A DNA stretch of 64,000 bases from Bacteroidota bacterium (lineage in GTDB: Bacteria > Bacteroidota > Bacteroidia > Chitinophagales > Chitinophagaceae): positions 1 through 64,000 of the forward strand of contig JADJZY010000034.1 of NCBI GenBank assembly GCA_016715505.1, in the 5' to 3' direction. Under the pieces are notes generated by a model. It saw only the letters and a program-made list of their open reading frames with translations, was not told the origin of the DNA and ran no database searches. The position numbers were made by a program, and so were the translations under genes. This document shows positions 35,440 to 45,960 of this stretch, piece after piece (the stretch's first letter is position 1; each line of letters opens with the position of its first letter).

Positions 35440-35874
35440 ATGGCTAAATCAAAAAAATTAATCCTCGACAATCAATTACTCGAAAATGAGTTCTTCGAGG
35501 ATGTGCATCTCATCGGTATTGTTTGCCCTGAAGCGCCGCATTATCTCGCATGGCAAATTGGCGATAGCAGCCCTTACCCTTTTATCCGGCAAATGGAATC
35601 GGATATTTTTGTGGATGATATCTTTTATCCGGTTTACTTCTTTTTAGATCAAAAACAAATGCTCGAACATTATCTGATAGCAAACCGCACGAGCACCCAT
35701 TTTATGTTGCCCGAACTCAAGAACATTGATTTTATATGGATGTCCAAAGGTGTACAATTCCCGGATATCGAAAAACAAGGCATATTGTCGCTGCTGCGTC
35801 AACTCCCCACTGTGACGGCTTTTTTTGAATTACCCAATCAGCAAATAAAACAACGTCAACATCTGATTATTTGA
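35440..35874 (+). CDS. IPExxxVDY family protein
   Basis: 144 residues. It contains LPELKNIDFIWM near residue 89, matching the IPExxxVDYxxW signature of a Bacteroidota-specific cytosolic family, and opens with a typical LENEFFEDVHLIGIV block. Function unknown. It follows the ATL gene by 18 nt and is probably in the same transcript. Confidence 0.82.
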   Translation: MAKSKKLILDNQLLENEFFEDVHLIGIVCPEAPHYLAWQIGDSSPYPFIRQMESDIFVDDIFYPVYFFLDQKQMLEHYLIANRTSTHFMLPELKNIDFIWMSKGVQFPDIEKQGILSLLRQLPTVTAFFELPNQQIKQRQHLII

Positions 35875-35888
35875 GCAAATACCTTGGT

Positions 35889-35919
35889 TTTGCTAATCTG
35901 AAAAAAATAGCTACTTTTA
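35889..35919 (+). promoter_or_regulatory. Bacteroidota promoter for the 35930 lipoprotein
   Basis: TTTG (35889-35892), 19-nt spacer, TACTTTTA (35912-35919); ATG 10 nt after the box. Overlaps the space after the IPExxxVDY gene. Confidence 0.65.
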
Positions 35920-35929
35920 AACTTTCAAA

Positions 35930-36259
35930 ATGAATTATATGATGCGTTTTTTCGCGGCAATCCTGGTTTTTGGTTTTATTCTGACTAACATTTCTTGTAC
36001 CAAAGAAACCGGCCCTAAAGAAGTTTGTTTTTACTTCTCAAAATCTTCTGTAAAAGTGGGCGAAGCAGTTTATATGTTCAATTGCTCCAAAAATTTCCAA
36101 AACCAATTGTGGATACTGCCGGATGGATCTCAGCAAAATACACGACATGCCACTTTTACCCCCACAAGCACCGGCGATTACCATGTTTGGCTGCGAATTG
36201 GCGATTACAACTTGGTAGATACCATCGGGAAATCACAAAGTTTCACGGTTACTCCTTAA
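35930..36259 (+). CDS. Small PKD-like lipoprotein
   Basis: 109 residues. Lipoprotein signal (AILVFGFILTNISC). The mature part resembles a single short PKD/Ig-like domain: SSVKVGEAVYMFNCSK, QLWILPDGSQQNTRHATFTP and GDYHVWLRIGD. Probably an outer-membrane-anchored binding or structural protein. The S41 protease gene starts 16 nt downstream. Confidence 0.7.
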   Translation: MNYMMRFFAAILVFGFILTNISCTKETGPKEVCFYFSKSSVKVGEAVYMFNCSKNFQNQLWILPDGSQQNTRHATFTPTSTGDYHVWLRIGDYNLVDTIGKSQSFTVTP

Positions 36260-36275
36260 TACTGCACAATATCCC

Positions 36276-37851
36276 TTGAACAACGCAGGACATTCCCTCG
36301 TTCAAAAACTCCCCCTTTTACTCGCAGGTACCCTCGTACTTGGTATGTTTTTGGGCACAAAATTCAGTAAGCATTTCCCTTCGTCACCAAGTAGTCAAGC
36401 CCATGCCAGTCTCGACCAACTCATTCAGTTGATTGACCGGGAGTATGCCGACTCCATACAAACTGAAACGCTTTACCAAAATGGCATTGAAGGAATCATC
36501 TCCCAACTCGATCCGCATACCGTTTATATCCCCAAAGAAGAACTCCCCCGCACCAATGAAGAATTGGAAGGTCATTTTTATGGAATCGGGATACAGTTTT
36601 TTGTTTATCAAGACACGGTAATTATTTCATCTGTTTTAAAAGACGGCCCTGCTTTTGGAAAAGGATTATTTGCCGGCGATAAAGTCATTCAAATCGACGA
36701 TAGCCTCATTGCCGGGCAATCACTCGACGACGAAGCCATTATTCAGCGAATCCGCGGAAAACAAAATACCCAAATCAAACTCGTGGTGATTCACCCGGAT
36801 GGACAAAAAGCAAATATTCAACTCACCCGGAATACCTTCCCTTTGCACAGTGTTCATGCTGTAATGATGCCCGAACCCGGTACTGGTTATCTCGCCATCA
36901 GAATGTTTAGCGAAAATACCCATGCTGAGTTTTGCGAAGCCTTAAGTACTTTGAAAAAATCAGGTTTAAAACGCTTAATCATTGATGTGCGCGACAACCC
37001 CGGTGGATACATGACGGCAGTGGCTGATATTGTGGATGAGTTGGTAGCCGGCGAGCATATTGTGGTAAAGACCAAAGGAAAAAATGCAGAAGAAGTCCTC
37101 AAAACAAGTAAAATAGGCCTTTTTGAGCAGGGCGAACTTGCTATTTTAATCAATGAAAATGCAGCTTCGGCCAGTGAAATCCTCGCAGGATCCATCCAGG
37201 ATCTCGACCGTGGCATCGTCATCGGACGAAGAAGTTACGGCAAAGGATTGGTGCAGGAACAGTTTGAACTACCCGACGAATCAGCCATCCGAATCACCGT
37301 TGCCCGATATTATTTGCCCAGCGGGCGTTGTATTCAAAAGCCTTATCAGCAAGGCCGCAATGCTTACCACGAAGAATTAATGGAACGTTTCGAAAAGGGC
37401 GAATACATGCATGCCGATACTGAAAACACGGCCAGTAAGAAACAATATTTCACCTTAAAAAAACGCGTGGTTTACGGCGATGAAGGCATTCGTCCGGATA
37501 TTTTTGTCGGTGCCGATACCCTGCGCATGCGTTCAAAATCACCCTTGTTACAATCTCGTATTGCGGAGCGAATTGCTTTTTTATTGGTTGTATCAAAACC
37601 AAGATCAACAGAAAGCCTATCAAAATATTGAGCAATTCGAATCTGCTTTTCAACCCGGCCAGGCCATTGTGGAATTGGCCAAAAACAAGTTAGGCATTGC
37701 CATTCAGCCATCCTTAAATCAGGTATTCTTATTGGACTTCAAATCTGAAATCGCCGGGCTACTTTTCGGAGAGTCCGGATCTGCAAAAATCAATAGCCCC
37801 AATGACGCGTTTATTCAGGCAGCCCTCAAACACTGGAAGACTTCCAAATAG
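36276..37851 (+). CDS. S41-family C-terminal processing protease (frameshifted)
   Basis: An N-terminal transmembrane/signal segment (LPLLLAGTLVLGMFLG), then a PDZ domain (GIGIQFFVYQDTVIISSVLKDGPAFGKGLFAGDKVIQI in parts: IQFF, GPAFGKGL, GDKVIQID), then the peptidase core. The core has the catalytic Ser in NENAASASE and Lys in RSYGKGLVQE. CtpA-type enzymes trim C-termini of periplasmic proteins. The frame breaks at a T6 run (37577-37582). With T5 the protein continues as YWLYQNQDQQKAYQNIEQF and ends at 37851, about 525 residues, the usual length for Bacteroidota S41 enzymes. Confidence 0.9.
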
Positions 37852-38366
37852 TCCATTCATTAAAATCATTTAATTTTTGGCAGCACATCTAACCTGCCTT
37901 GAAGAAACTGATACCCGCTTTTCGCGCTGCACGGCAGCCGGCTACAATCGGGGCTGACCGCATCGTTTGCCCTTTGAAAAATCACCTATTGAATGAAGTG
38001 CTATGTAGGGGCTGCTGGTTATCTCACAGGCGCTTCAAATTTAAGGAAGCGTTCAAGGGATAGCCCCGCACGTGCGGGACAGCCCTTGGACGGTGACGCC
38101 AAAGTTGAAGATGCCGGTGAGGCCTGTTAAGAGAGATGGCGGCTTCGATGTTACGGGGACCATACCGTAAGTTTGATGATTCATGTGTTTGTTTCGAGAT
38201 TTGGTAACGGTATGAGAAGTGAAAATCAAGAAATGAACTGCAAGCATATTGAAGTGAAATGAGAAATTACCGTGCATCTGAAAAATCGAAATTCACACTT
38301 GAATGTAATGATATCAACTACTTTCGTTAAACAGCAGCCCCTATGTAAAAGTTTAGAACTATGCCA
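37852..38366. repeat. Non-coding GC-rich region with a REP-like hairpin
   Basis: This 515-nt gap has no supported gene. It contains a long hairpin at 38054-38088: CAAGGG pairs with CCCTTG, enclosing the perfect 14-nt palindrome CCCGCACGTGCGGG (38065-38078). The words GGATAGCCCCGC and GCGGGAC are shared with the element at 46.1 kb. Other GC-rich blocks (37900-37960 and 38100-38160) look like relics of intergenic repeats. The left part may also carry the S41 transcript end. Confidence 0.55.
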
Positions 38367-39713
38367 TCACTTGTAAAGGATCTGCATAATGGGCAACCCG
38401 AAATTGCTTTTTTGTGATTCTTCAGGATGCGTTACATGCCACTCAAATTCGTCTCTAAAATGACGAATAGCAGCAGCAACCGGCCAGGCAGCGGCATCAC
38501 CCAATGGACAAATGGTATTTCCTTCGATGCGTCTTTGAATATCCCATAATAAATCAATATCGGCCATCTTGCCTTTACCGTATTCAATATTCTTCAATAT
38601 CTTATACATCCATCCGGTACCTTCTCGACAAGGTGAACATTGTCCGCAGCTTTCATGGTTATAAAAACGAGCGAGGGTCATAGTATGTCGCACAATGCAC
38701 TGATCTTCATCAAAAACAATAAATCCTCCTGAACCCATCATGGTACCTGATTCAAAACCACCATCTGAGAGTGATTCGTAATTCATATAACGCGTTTCTC
38801 CTTTGGCCGTTTTTAATAATAAATTAGCCGGAACAATAGGCACCGATGAGCCACCCGGAATACAAGCTTTCAAACGTTTTCCATTCGGTATTCCACCACA
38901 ATATTCTTCACTATAAATAAACTCTTCAACACTGCAGGTCATATCTATTTCATACACACCGGGTTTATTGATATTTCCGCAAGCTGAAATTAATTTGGTG
39001 CCTGTACTTCGGCCAACACCGATTCCGGCATAGGCTTCACCGCCCATCATCATAATGGGCACAACGGCTGCAATAGTTTCTACATTATTTACAACGGTGG
39101 GACAACCCCAAACGCCTTTCACCGCCGGGAATGGTGGTTTAATTCTGGGATTCCCCCGTTTACCTTCAAGAGATTCAATCAGCGCTGTTTCCTCACCACA
39201 GATATATGCGCCTGCTCCTCGCTGCACATAAATTTCAAGATCGTAACCCTTCCCTAAAATATTTTTACCCAACCAGCCATTTTGTTTGGCTTCGGCAATG
39301 GCTTGTTCCAGGATATCTACAATCCAGGCATATTCACCCCGGATATAAATATAAGAAGCCTTAGCCCCAAGTGCATAAGAAGACACAATCATGCCTTCAA
39401 TCAACAAATGAGGAATAAATTCCATGAGGTAACGATCTTTGAAGGTCCCTGGTTCACTTTCATCCGCATTCACCACCAAATAGCGTGGTACACCTTCCGG
39501 CTTAGCCAAAAAACTCCACTTCATTCCAGTGGGAAAACCAGCACCGCCGCGCCCGCGTAATCCACTTTTTTTCACTTCTTCTGTCACCTCATCCGGCGTG
39601 AGGGCACCTAGTACCTTTTCAACGGATTGATAGCCTCCCTGCTTGCGGTAGACTTCATAAGTGCGTATACCTTCAACATGTGCGTTTGCGAGTAAGAGTT
39701 TAATACTTGCCAT
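38367..39713 (-). CDS. nuoF: NADH-quinone oxidoreductase subunit F
   Basis: About 448 residues from the ATG at 39713. FMN/NADH region: GLRGRGGAGFPTGMKWSF, NADESEPGTFKDR and RGAGAYICGEETAL. The N3 4Fe-4S ligands are in ESCGQCSPCREGTGW plus NTICPLGDAAAWP. It is the NADH-oxidising subunit of complex I. No other nuo gene lies within the window on either side, so it is not in an intact nuo operon here. The C-terminus is about 20 residues longer than in E. coli after the last cluster ligand. Confidence 0.95.
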   Translation of the reverse strand: MASIKLLLANAHVEGIRTYEVYRKQGGYQSVEKVLGALTPDEVTEEVKKSGLRGRGGAGFPTGMKWSFLAKPEGVPRYLVVNADESEPGTFKDRYLMEFIPHLLIEGMIVSSYALGAKASYIYIRGEYAWIVDILEQAIAEAKQNGWLGKNILGKGYDLEIYVQRGAGAYICGEETALIESLEGKRGNPRIKPPFPAVKGVWGCPTVVNNVETIAAVVPIMMMGGEAYAGIGVGRSTGTKLISACGNINKPGVYEIDMTCSVEEFIYSEEYCGGIPNGKRLKACIPGGSSVPIVPANLLLKTAKGETRYMNYESLSDGGFESGTMMGSGGFIVFDEDQCIVRHTMTLARFYNHESCGQCSPCREGTGWMYKILKNIEYGKGKMADIDLLWDIQRRIEGNTICPLGDAAAWPVAAAIRHFRDEFEWHVTHPEESQKSNFGLPIMQILYK

Positions 39714-39786
39714 AGCTTGCAAAAATCGTTTTTATGGAGTGATTTATCAAATTAAAGAATGGACTTTTTCATCTGTCTTTCCATTA

Positions 39787-40233
39787 TTATCGGAGTCGAT
39801 CCACACTTCTGACCAATTCCTCATCCTTTTTAATACCATTGTACGCCATTACACTTAAAATGATGACGATAACCGGGATAAAAATGCCTATTACAATATG
39901 CTTATCATATAATCCTATGACCAATTTATTTTGCTGATTAGCGAACTGGGTCTGATAAATCTGATATCCCAAAGTAAGCACTGCCAAAATGATGGGAAGC
40001 AGGCATAGTTTCATTTGCTTTTTGCGGTCCTTGTACAGAAAGAGCACAATCAGGCTATCCACAGCCATTAAAACAGCCAGGACTGCCAGAGGCATATCAT
40101 TTCTTGCATTTAAAAAAACCTCAGCACCGCCCGGTTCTGCCACCTGTCCGGACAAGGCATAGGGTAAATAAAACAACAAGAGGGAAGCCAGGGCTCCTAA
40201 AAATAACCAGATACTTTGTTTACGTTGAATCAT
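39787..40233 (-). CDS. DUF4293 membrane protein
   Basis: About 148 residues from the ATG at 40233 (MIQRKQSIWLFLG). Four hydrophobic segments (about 8-22, 45-62, 70-88 and 115-132) and the MIQR opening are typical of DUF4293, a Bacteroidota inner-membrane family of unknown function that often neighbours rho. Confidence 0.8.
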   Translation of the reverse strand: MIQRKQSIWLFLGALASLLLFYLPYALSGQVAEPGGAEVFLNARNDMPLAVLAVLMAVDSLIVLFLYKDRKKQMKLCLLPIILAVLTLGYQIYQTQFANQQNKLVIGLYDKHIVIGIFIPVIVIILSVMAYNGIKKDEELVRSVDRLR

Positions 40234-40342
40234 TGATCTTTTTTGGGGCAAGTTATATCAAATCACACAAATTCGGGTAGTGTGATTCGAAATGTATGAC
40301 CCAACAAGAGCAATCCTGCCTCAGTCATTGTTCAGGACTTGG

Positions 40343-41781
40343 TTAGAATCTAAAAATAGATGAAAAAATCAATCGGTTCTCATCTTTCACCAAATCTGCC
40401 TGATAGGTTTTCGGGTCACCAATCGGGGCATTCCATCCATTGGCTGAAGTAACGCCACCACGACCTGAAAAATAGGGTGTATTGGTATGTCGACTAGCAA
40501 ATTCAATCCCAATGGTCATAAAGTCGTTCGGCATATATTGGATGGATGTTGAAGCATCCCAACCATCAAAAGGATCGCCGGGATTCTGAGAAATACTCCC
40601 CTGCCCTGCTGTTAATAATATGAGATATCTGCCCGGATTCCGAATAAGCCCTCCACCAATGGTCCAGCCCCATTGCTGCTTTTTACCCAACCACAATCGA
40701 TGATAAATCATAGCGCTTAAAAAATGTTGTGCCTGCTTTTTCGAATCATTTCCGAATGCCTGCACACCGCCTCCTTGCTCAAAACCTAGATCGGCAGTCA
40801 GGGGGAAAATGCAGCTTTGCGGAACAACCCTTGCATTGGATTTTTCCAATATCTGCATACCAGGCTGTTATCTGTGTGAAACCTCATACGATCTTTTTGA
40901 TTGGGGGTATCCCATCCTATATATGAACTGGATAAAATGGAGATATATTCATGAGGTCGCCATTGAATTTGATAACCAATACCCGGACGTTCATTGAACA
41001 TGCCATAAGTTTGCCAACCATTGACCAACCATAGTTCTAACTTAAGTTTTCGATTGGGGAAATATTGTAAGCGGGCTCCTGAAAAAAACCAGGGCGTATT
41101 ATCGCTTGTAAAGGATGGTTGATAATTCCAATTTTCGAAATTATTATATGACAACAACCCAACATAGGATTTAAAAATACCCACATCAATATTGAGGCCA
41201 TAACGTTTTTTGAGATGAATGCCCGCATAGGCCTCTGTAACATATCGAAGGGCATTATACAAATCAAATTGACCACGTAAAGGGGTATTGTCATTTCTGG
41301 GAATGCCTGTAGCTCTTGTTCCAAATTGCAGCATCAATTTTGCCCTTGCCCCGGACTTTGGTTCATACACTTCACCACCTGCTTCGATATAAGAAATATT
41401 AAATTCATTGCTTCGGAATGTTGCAGTACTACCACTATTTGTATGATCAATGGGTTGATTGAAAGAGTAATTATAATTACAATCAATCGTAAGCCCCCCT
41501 GTGAAATAATGCCCTTTTAACAAGGCCTCAGATTGACGATTATTCCCTTGTACCCAGCTAAAGTCGCCCCAAGAAAAGGGATCCTCCCCATGAACCCAAT
41601 TTTTATTTCCGCTCATGAGTGAATCGTTGGGTGGATAATGTTGCTCAACAGATGGTTTCACCAAGGAGGCTTGCACCGATGTGGAATCCGAATGAATGTC
41701 TGGTAAAGAATTTAAAATTAATTGTCGGGCATAGGTTGCCCCCTGACATGCTAAAAGCATGATTATAATTAGACTGCGCAT
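40343..41781 (-). CDS. Putative beta-barrel porin (bbp2/OmpL-like), frameshifted
   Basis: Signal peptide (LIIIMLLACQGATYA), then a polar leader and a long series of amphipathic strands: HYFTGGLTIDCNYNYSFNQ, EFNISYIEAGGEVYEP, GLNIDVGIFKSYVG, LKLELWLVNGWQTYG and IGYQIQWRPHEYISILSSSYIG. The second frame continues with LGFEQGGGVQAFG, WTIGGGLIRNPGRYLIL and a final strand NRLIFSSIFRF ending in Phe, the barrel-assembly signal. The frame changes at about 40846-40858 by a single base. About 480 residues in total, a size expected for the putative beta-barrel porin-2 family. The solute is unknown; it is close to a K+ transporter. Confidence 0.78.
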
Positions 41782-41793
41782 GATATGACTATT

Positions 41794-42075
41794 TTAAAAT
41801 TGAAAAGATTTATTCGAGTATTTAAAGACAATCTGTGCTATTTCTTTTTGATCAATAAGCATTCCAATGGGATTCCCAAAGATGTCATTTTGAACAAGGC
41901 CGTCCTCATTTCTGTTACAAAAATGCCATCGATGAATGAAAGGCTTTTTCTCTCTTTCATTTTTAAAAAACCCGAAAATACTTGTGGGTATTTGCTGTCC
42001 ATTTTTTAAATACACCAGCACTTCCGTTTCAGCGGAATCCAATAAATATTGATACAAATATTTAGTATGATCCAT
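41794..42075 (-). CDS. Small protein of unknown function after kup
   Basis: 93 residues: DHTKYLYQYLLDSAETEVLVY, KPFIHRWHFCNRNEDG and NDIFGNPIGMLIDQKEIAQIVF. No signal peptide or hydrophobic helix is seen. The start overlaps the kup stop by 14 nt, which suggests translational coupling and a link to potassium transport or its regulation. I recognise no family. Confidence 0.6.
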   Translation of the reverse strand: MDHTKYLYQYLLDSAETEVLVYLKNGQQIPTSIFGFFKNEREKKPFIHRWHFCNRNEDGLVQNDIFGNPIGMLIDQKEIAQIVFKYSNKSFQF

Positions 42076-44041
42076 TGGAATGACTTGAAAAAGGATGTGC
42101 CTCCTCTCTTGTCAGTTCTATTTTACTAATCGGTTGATATACCAGCGGATATTCTTCAATCAGTACATCACTTTTATCCAATCCAAATGCCCGTTCATCA
42201 CTCAAGCTATATTTTTTGATTAAAAAATAAGTATTGAGCAACACACCTTCAGTCAGGGTAAACTCATTTTCAACAGAAAGAAATTTTTCAATGACCACGA
42301 ATTTAAAATCCGGTTCATTGTTATATTTTGTAGAACCATCAGGTCGGATATGTAAATTCAACTCCCGGTTAGCAATCAGCTCTTGTACGATTTTTTTAAA
42401 ATACAACTCTGTTCGTGGCTGAATCCTAAACCCAACATGAATGTTGACTTTAATCACTTTATCATCGATGAGTTCTGTAACATTATAAGTGAGTGTATAG
42501 GGTTCACTGGTTCGATGAATATGTAAAAACCAATAAACATCTGCCCGTTTAGGCTTTTTCGCAAATATGGATTTTATAATTTTTTCCTCAATTTCCTGAC
42601 GCTGATTTGCTTTCGTCAGATAAATCAGATGTGTCGATAATTTTGGAATTTGTTCATCCTGACTGAGTTCAGATAAACGATTTGCATGTTGACCAAGATC
42701 AACAAATTTGGTAAAGCGATTACTGATTTTACGTCCTGAATAAATGGTATACATCAGGAAAATAAAAAATGATGAAATAAAGATGGTGATATATCCTCCA
42801 TCAGGAAACTTGTGAGCGTTAGCGATAAAAAATGAAATCTCAATACTCGCGAACAAAATCAAAATCAATCCCACCAAGACCTTATTCCAACGCAAACGAT
42901 AAATCAAAAAGAACGACAACAAATAAGTAGTGACCATCATTGTAATTGTAATCGCCAATCCATAGGCGGCTTCCATATTGGCTGAATGCCGGAAATACAA
43001 AACCATGAGTACACATCCAACCCAGAGCATGATATTGACACTGGGTATATAAATTTGCCCCTTCACCTCTGATGGCTGACGAACAGCTACTCGCGGCCAG
43101 AAGTTCAGGTTCATGGCTTCATTGACCAGGGTGTAACTACCACTGATCATCGCCTGAGAAGCAATGATGGCTGCCATGGTGGCAATGACAATCCCAAAAA
43201 TCAGAAACCAGGAAGGCATGATTTCGAAAAAAGGATTTTGTCCATGTAACAAAGCACCTTCGCCTTGATTCATGAGCCAGGCCGCTTGTCCCATATAATT
43301 CAACATCAGACAAACTTTTACAACCACCCAGGTTAATCGAACATTTTTTTTACCGCAATGCCCCAAGTCTGAATATAAAGCCTCCGCTCCGGTTGTCGCT
43401 AAAAATACGGCCCCCAATAGTAAAAAACCTTCTGTATACTCTGTGAGAAAACGAAAGGCATAGATAGGACTAAATGCCTTTAAAATGGTTGGATGCTCTA
43501 TGATTTGAAAAGTGCCAAGAACTGCCAACATACCAAACCATAATAACATAGCAGGCCCGAAGGCACTACCTACTTTGTGCGTTCCAAATCGTTGAAAGAA
43601 AAACAACCCGGAAATGATGAGGATAACAATAGGAACCGTTGGGATAGATTTTAAGGCGGGAATATTGGACAAACCTTCCACTGCGGAGGCAACGGAAATG
43701 GGTGGAGTAATAATTCCGTCAGCCAGTAAGGTAGAGGCCCCGATCATCGTAGGAAAAATGAGGTACTTGCTGTATCGTCGCACCAGAGCATATAAGGAAA
43801 ATATTCCCCCTTCGCCTTTATTGTCAGCCTGAAGGGTTAAATAAATATATTTGAAAGTCGTTTGGAAAACAATGGTCCAGAAAACACAAGATATGCCCCC
43901 ATAAACCAAAAGTTCGGTAATGGGTCGTTCTCCTATCACCGCTTTTAATACATAGAGGGGACTTGTTCCAATGTCGCCATAAATGATACCAAATGCGATC
44001 AATAAAGTGGCTGCTGTAACTTTTCCTTTTGACTTTTCCAT
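42062..44041 (-). CDS. kup: Kup-family K+ transporter
   Basis: 659 residues. The N-terminal block FGIIYGDIGTSPLYVLKAV is the family signature. NKGEGGIFSLYALVRR and ASTLLADGIITPPISVASAVEG follow, with twelve transmembrane helices and a long cytosolic C-terminal domain (about residues 455-659). It takes up K+ with H+. It lies between a small coupled gene and a KdpE/KdpD-like pair on the same strand, suggesting control by that pair. Confidence 0.95.
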   Translation of the reverse strand: MEKSKGKVTAATLLIAFGIIYGDIGTSPLYVLKAVIGERPITELLVYGGISCVFWTIVFQTTFKYIYLTLQADNKGEGGIFSLYALVRRYSKYLIFPTMIGASTLLADGIITPPISVASAVEGLSNIPALKSIPTVPIVILIISGLFFFQRFGTHKVGSAFGPAMLLWFGMLAVLGTFQIIEHPTILKAFSPIYAFRFLTEYTEGFLLLGAVFLATTGAEALYSDLGHCGKKNVRLTWVVVKVCLMLNYMGQAAWLMNQGEGALLHGQNPFFEIMPSWFLIFGIVIATMAAIIASQAMISGSYTLVNEAMNLNFWPRVAVRQPSEVKGQIYIPSVNIMLWVGCVLMVLYFRHSANMEAAYGLAITITMMVTTYLLSFFLIYRLRWNKVLVGLILILFASIEISFFIANAHKFPDGGYITIFISSFFIFLMYTIYSGRKISNRFTKFVDLGQHANRLSELSQDEQIPKLSTHLIYLTKANQRQEIEEKIIKSIFAKKPKRADVYWFLHIHRTSEPYTLTYNVTELIDDKVIKVNIHVGFRIQPRTELYFKKIVQELIANRELNLHIRPDGSTKYNNEPDFKFVVIEKFLSVENEFTLTEGVLLNTYFLIKKYSLSDERAFGLDKSDVLIEEYPLVYQPISKIELTREEAHPFSSHSNGSY

Positions 44042-44211
44042 CTTTTAAAATCAGGATACAAAGTTGCACAACCGGATATCAGTAAATCATAAAATGAATA
44101 GGACCTGAGATAAAGAAATTATAAAGAAGTAGAACGATATGGATATTTTGAAGCGAATAAATTGCCGGAAGAGAGCGGATTGCTTCCAGGTAAAATCCTT
44201 TAAAATGGCCT

Positions 44212-44889
44212 TTAATGAAACCGATAGCCAACACCACTTTCCGTTAAAATCAACTGAGGCTGATTGTGATTATCTTCTATTTTCTTTCGCAATGTCCCTA
44301 CGAATACCCTTAAATATTGGGTTTCATTTTGAAAGCCGACACCCCAAATTTCTTTGAGGATAAACTGATGGGTTAATACCCGGCCTTCATTACGGGCAAA
44401 GAGCGCCAAGAGTTTAAATTCGGTAGAAGTCAGCTTGAGCACTTCCTGGTTCTTTTTGACTGTTCTAGCCAATAAATCAATACACACATTTCCGAAAACA
44501 AGGGGTTGATCCAAATTATGCTGTTCATTTCTTCGAATCGCAGAACGGATTCGTGCAAGCAGTTCTGCAGAACGGAATGGCTTACTGAGATAATCAGTAG
44601 CACCATGATCAAGGGCATAAACAATATCCGTTTCACTATTGATCACCGAAAGCATGATGATGGCTTTATTATACCAGGTGCGCAACTCTTTGAGCACATC
44701 ATGACCACTTTGATCGGGCAATCCGATATCAAGCAGAATGAGTTCAGGCGGATGATTAGCGGCCATCAGAATACCTTCTCTACCGTTACAAGCCTGATAC
44801 ACCTGATAACCATTGCTAGACAGCGTAATTTCGAGCAACTTACGAATTTGTGGTTCGTCATCAATAATGAGGATATCCGCTTTATTCAT
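44212..44889 (-). CDS. kdpE: KdpE-like OmpR-family response regulator
   Basis: 225 residues. Receiver domain with acidic pocket IIDDEP, phospho-acceptor Asp54 in LLLDIGLPDQSG-like context (LILLDIGLPDQSG), and Lys in DYLSKPF. A winged-helix DNA-binding domain follows (KLTSTEFKLLALFARNEG, VLTHQFILKEIWG, YLRVFVGTLRKKIE). The SE-Y-LRVFVGTLRKKIE and GYRF ending are characteristic of KdpE. It overlaps the kinase gene by 8 nt and precedes kup. Confidence 0.9.
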   Translation of the reverse strand: MNKADILIIDDEPQIRKLLEITLSSNGYQVYQACNGREGILMAANHPPELILLDIGLPDQSGHDVLKELRTWYNKAIIMLSVINSETDIVYALDHGATDYLSKPFRSAELLARIRSAIRRNEQHNLDQPLVFGNVCIDLLARTVKKNQEVLKLTSTEFKLLALFARNEGRVLTHQFILKEIWGVGFQNETQYLRVFVGTLRKKIEDNHNQPQLILTESGVGYRFH

Positions 44890-45960
44890 TTTTCAAATTT
44901 GTGATGTATGATTTTTCGGCAGGAATATACACTTTAAAATAAGCCCCGCCCTGAGGAGCATCCTGCAATTCAATTCGTCCCTGGTGGGCTTCAACAAAAC
45001 CTTTCACAATGGACAGTCCCAAACCACTCCCTCCTGCTTTATTACCCGGCAAACGAAAAAACTTTTCGAACACCTGAAATTTATCTTCTTGAGGTATACC
45101 CGGACCATTATCAGAAATATGGAATACACAAGCATTTTGGGCATTTTCAACCTGAATGGAGACAATGGACTTTTCGGGAGTATACAAAATAGCATTATGG
45201 ATTAAATTATGCAACACATGTTCCATGATACCGGCATCCAACTTAAACAATGGCAATTGTTCATCCGGGAAAAATTGGATCAGATGGGTATTGGAAAGAT
45301 TATTTTTTCGGATCACTGTATGAACCAACTCATTCACATCGCACCAATCCATACGAAGTTTTAAGATTCCACTTTCGAGCCGGCTCATGTTGAGCAAATT
45401 CTCCACTTGTTGATTTAATCGGGCAGCTGCTTTATCAACTTCTTCCATTAAAGCAGCTTGAGATGCGGCGGTTAATTTTTCCGGATGATCGCGTAAGGTA
45501 TCGACAGCGCCAATAATGGTTGCAAGCGGTGTGCGTAATTCGTGTGATAAAGAATTCAACAAGGTATTGTATAATAAAATGGTTTTTTCTTTTTCTTCCT
45601 GATCACGTGCTTTTTTTTCAGCAGCCCGGATATTAAAGGTCAACACCGCATTCACCAGTGCAACAACGAAATAAAGCAGGAACATCACCACATCTTCGGC
45701 GTTGTCAATATGAAAAGTATATAAGGGAGGAATAAAAAGAAATTCCAAATAACTGCACTCAGTATGGCTGCAAGTAAAACAGGAATAATTTCGAATAACA
45801 TGGCAACGATGGAGGTGGTCATCAATAAGACCATGGCTACTAAGCGATAACCAATTAAATCGGCCGTGGAAAAACAAATCAATGAAACGACCAAAACCGA
45901 TACCATACTCAACACATACTGAATGGGCAATGGTAATTTACGGGTTCTGAATCGCATCAA
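44882..45960 (-). CDS. KdpD-like sensor kinase without the KdpD/Usp domains (frameshifted)
   Basis: From the ATG at 45960: a short cytosolic start, four transmembrane helices of the DUF4118 domain (YVLSMVSVLVVSLICF onward), FIPPLYTFHIDNAEDVVMFL, then HisKA (SLSHELRTPLATIIGAVDTL) and an ATPase domain (HNLIHNAILYTP, ISDNGPGIP, GGSGLGLSIVKGFVEAH). This is the C-terminal half of KdpD; the N-terminal KdpD and universal-stress domains are absent, and upstream sequence shows only a hairpin element. The frame breaks at a T5 run (minus strand, near 45733-45739); T6 restores WNFFFIPPLY. About 360 residues. Confidence 0.88.
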
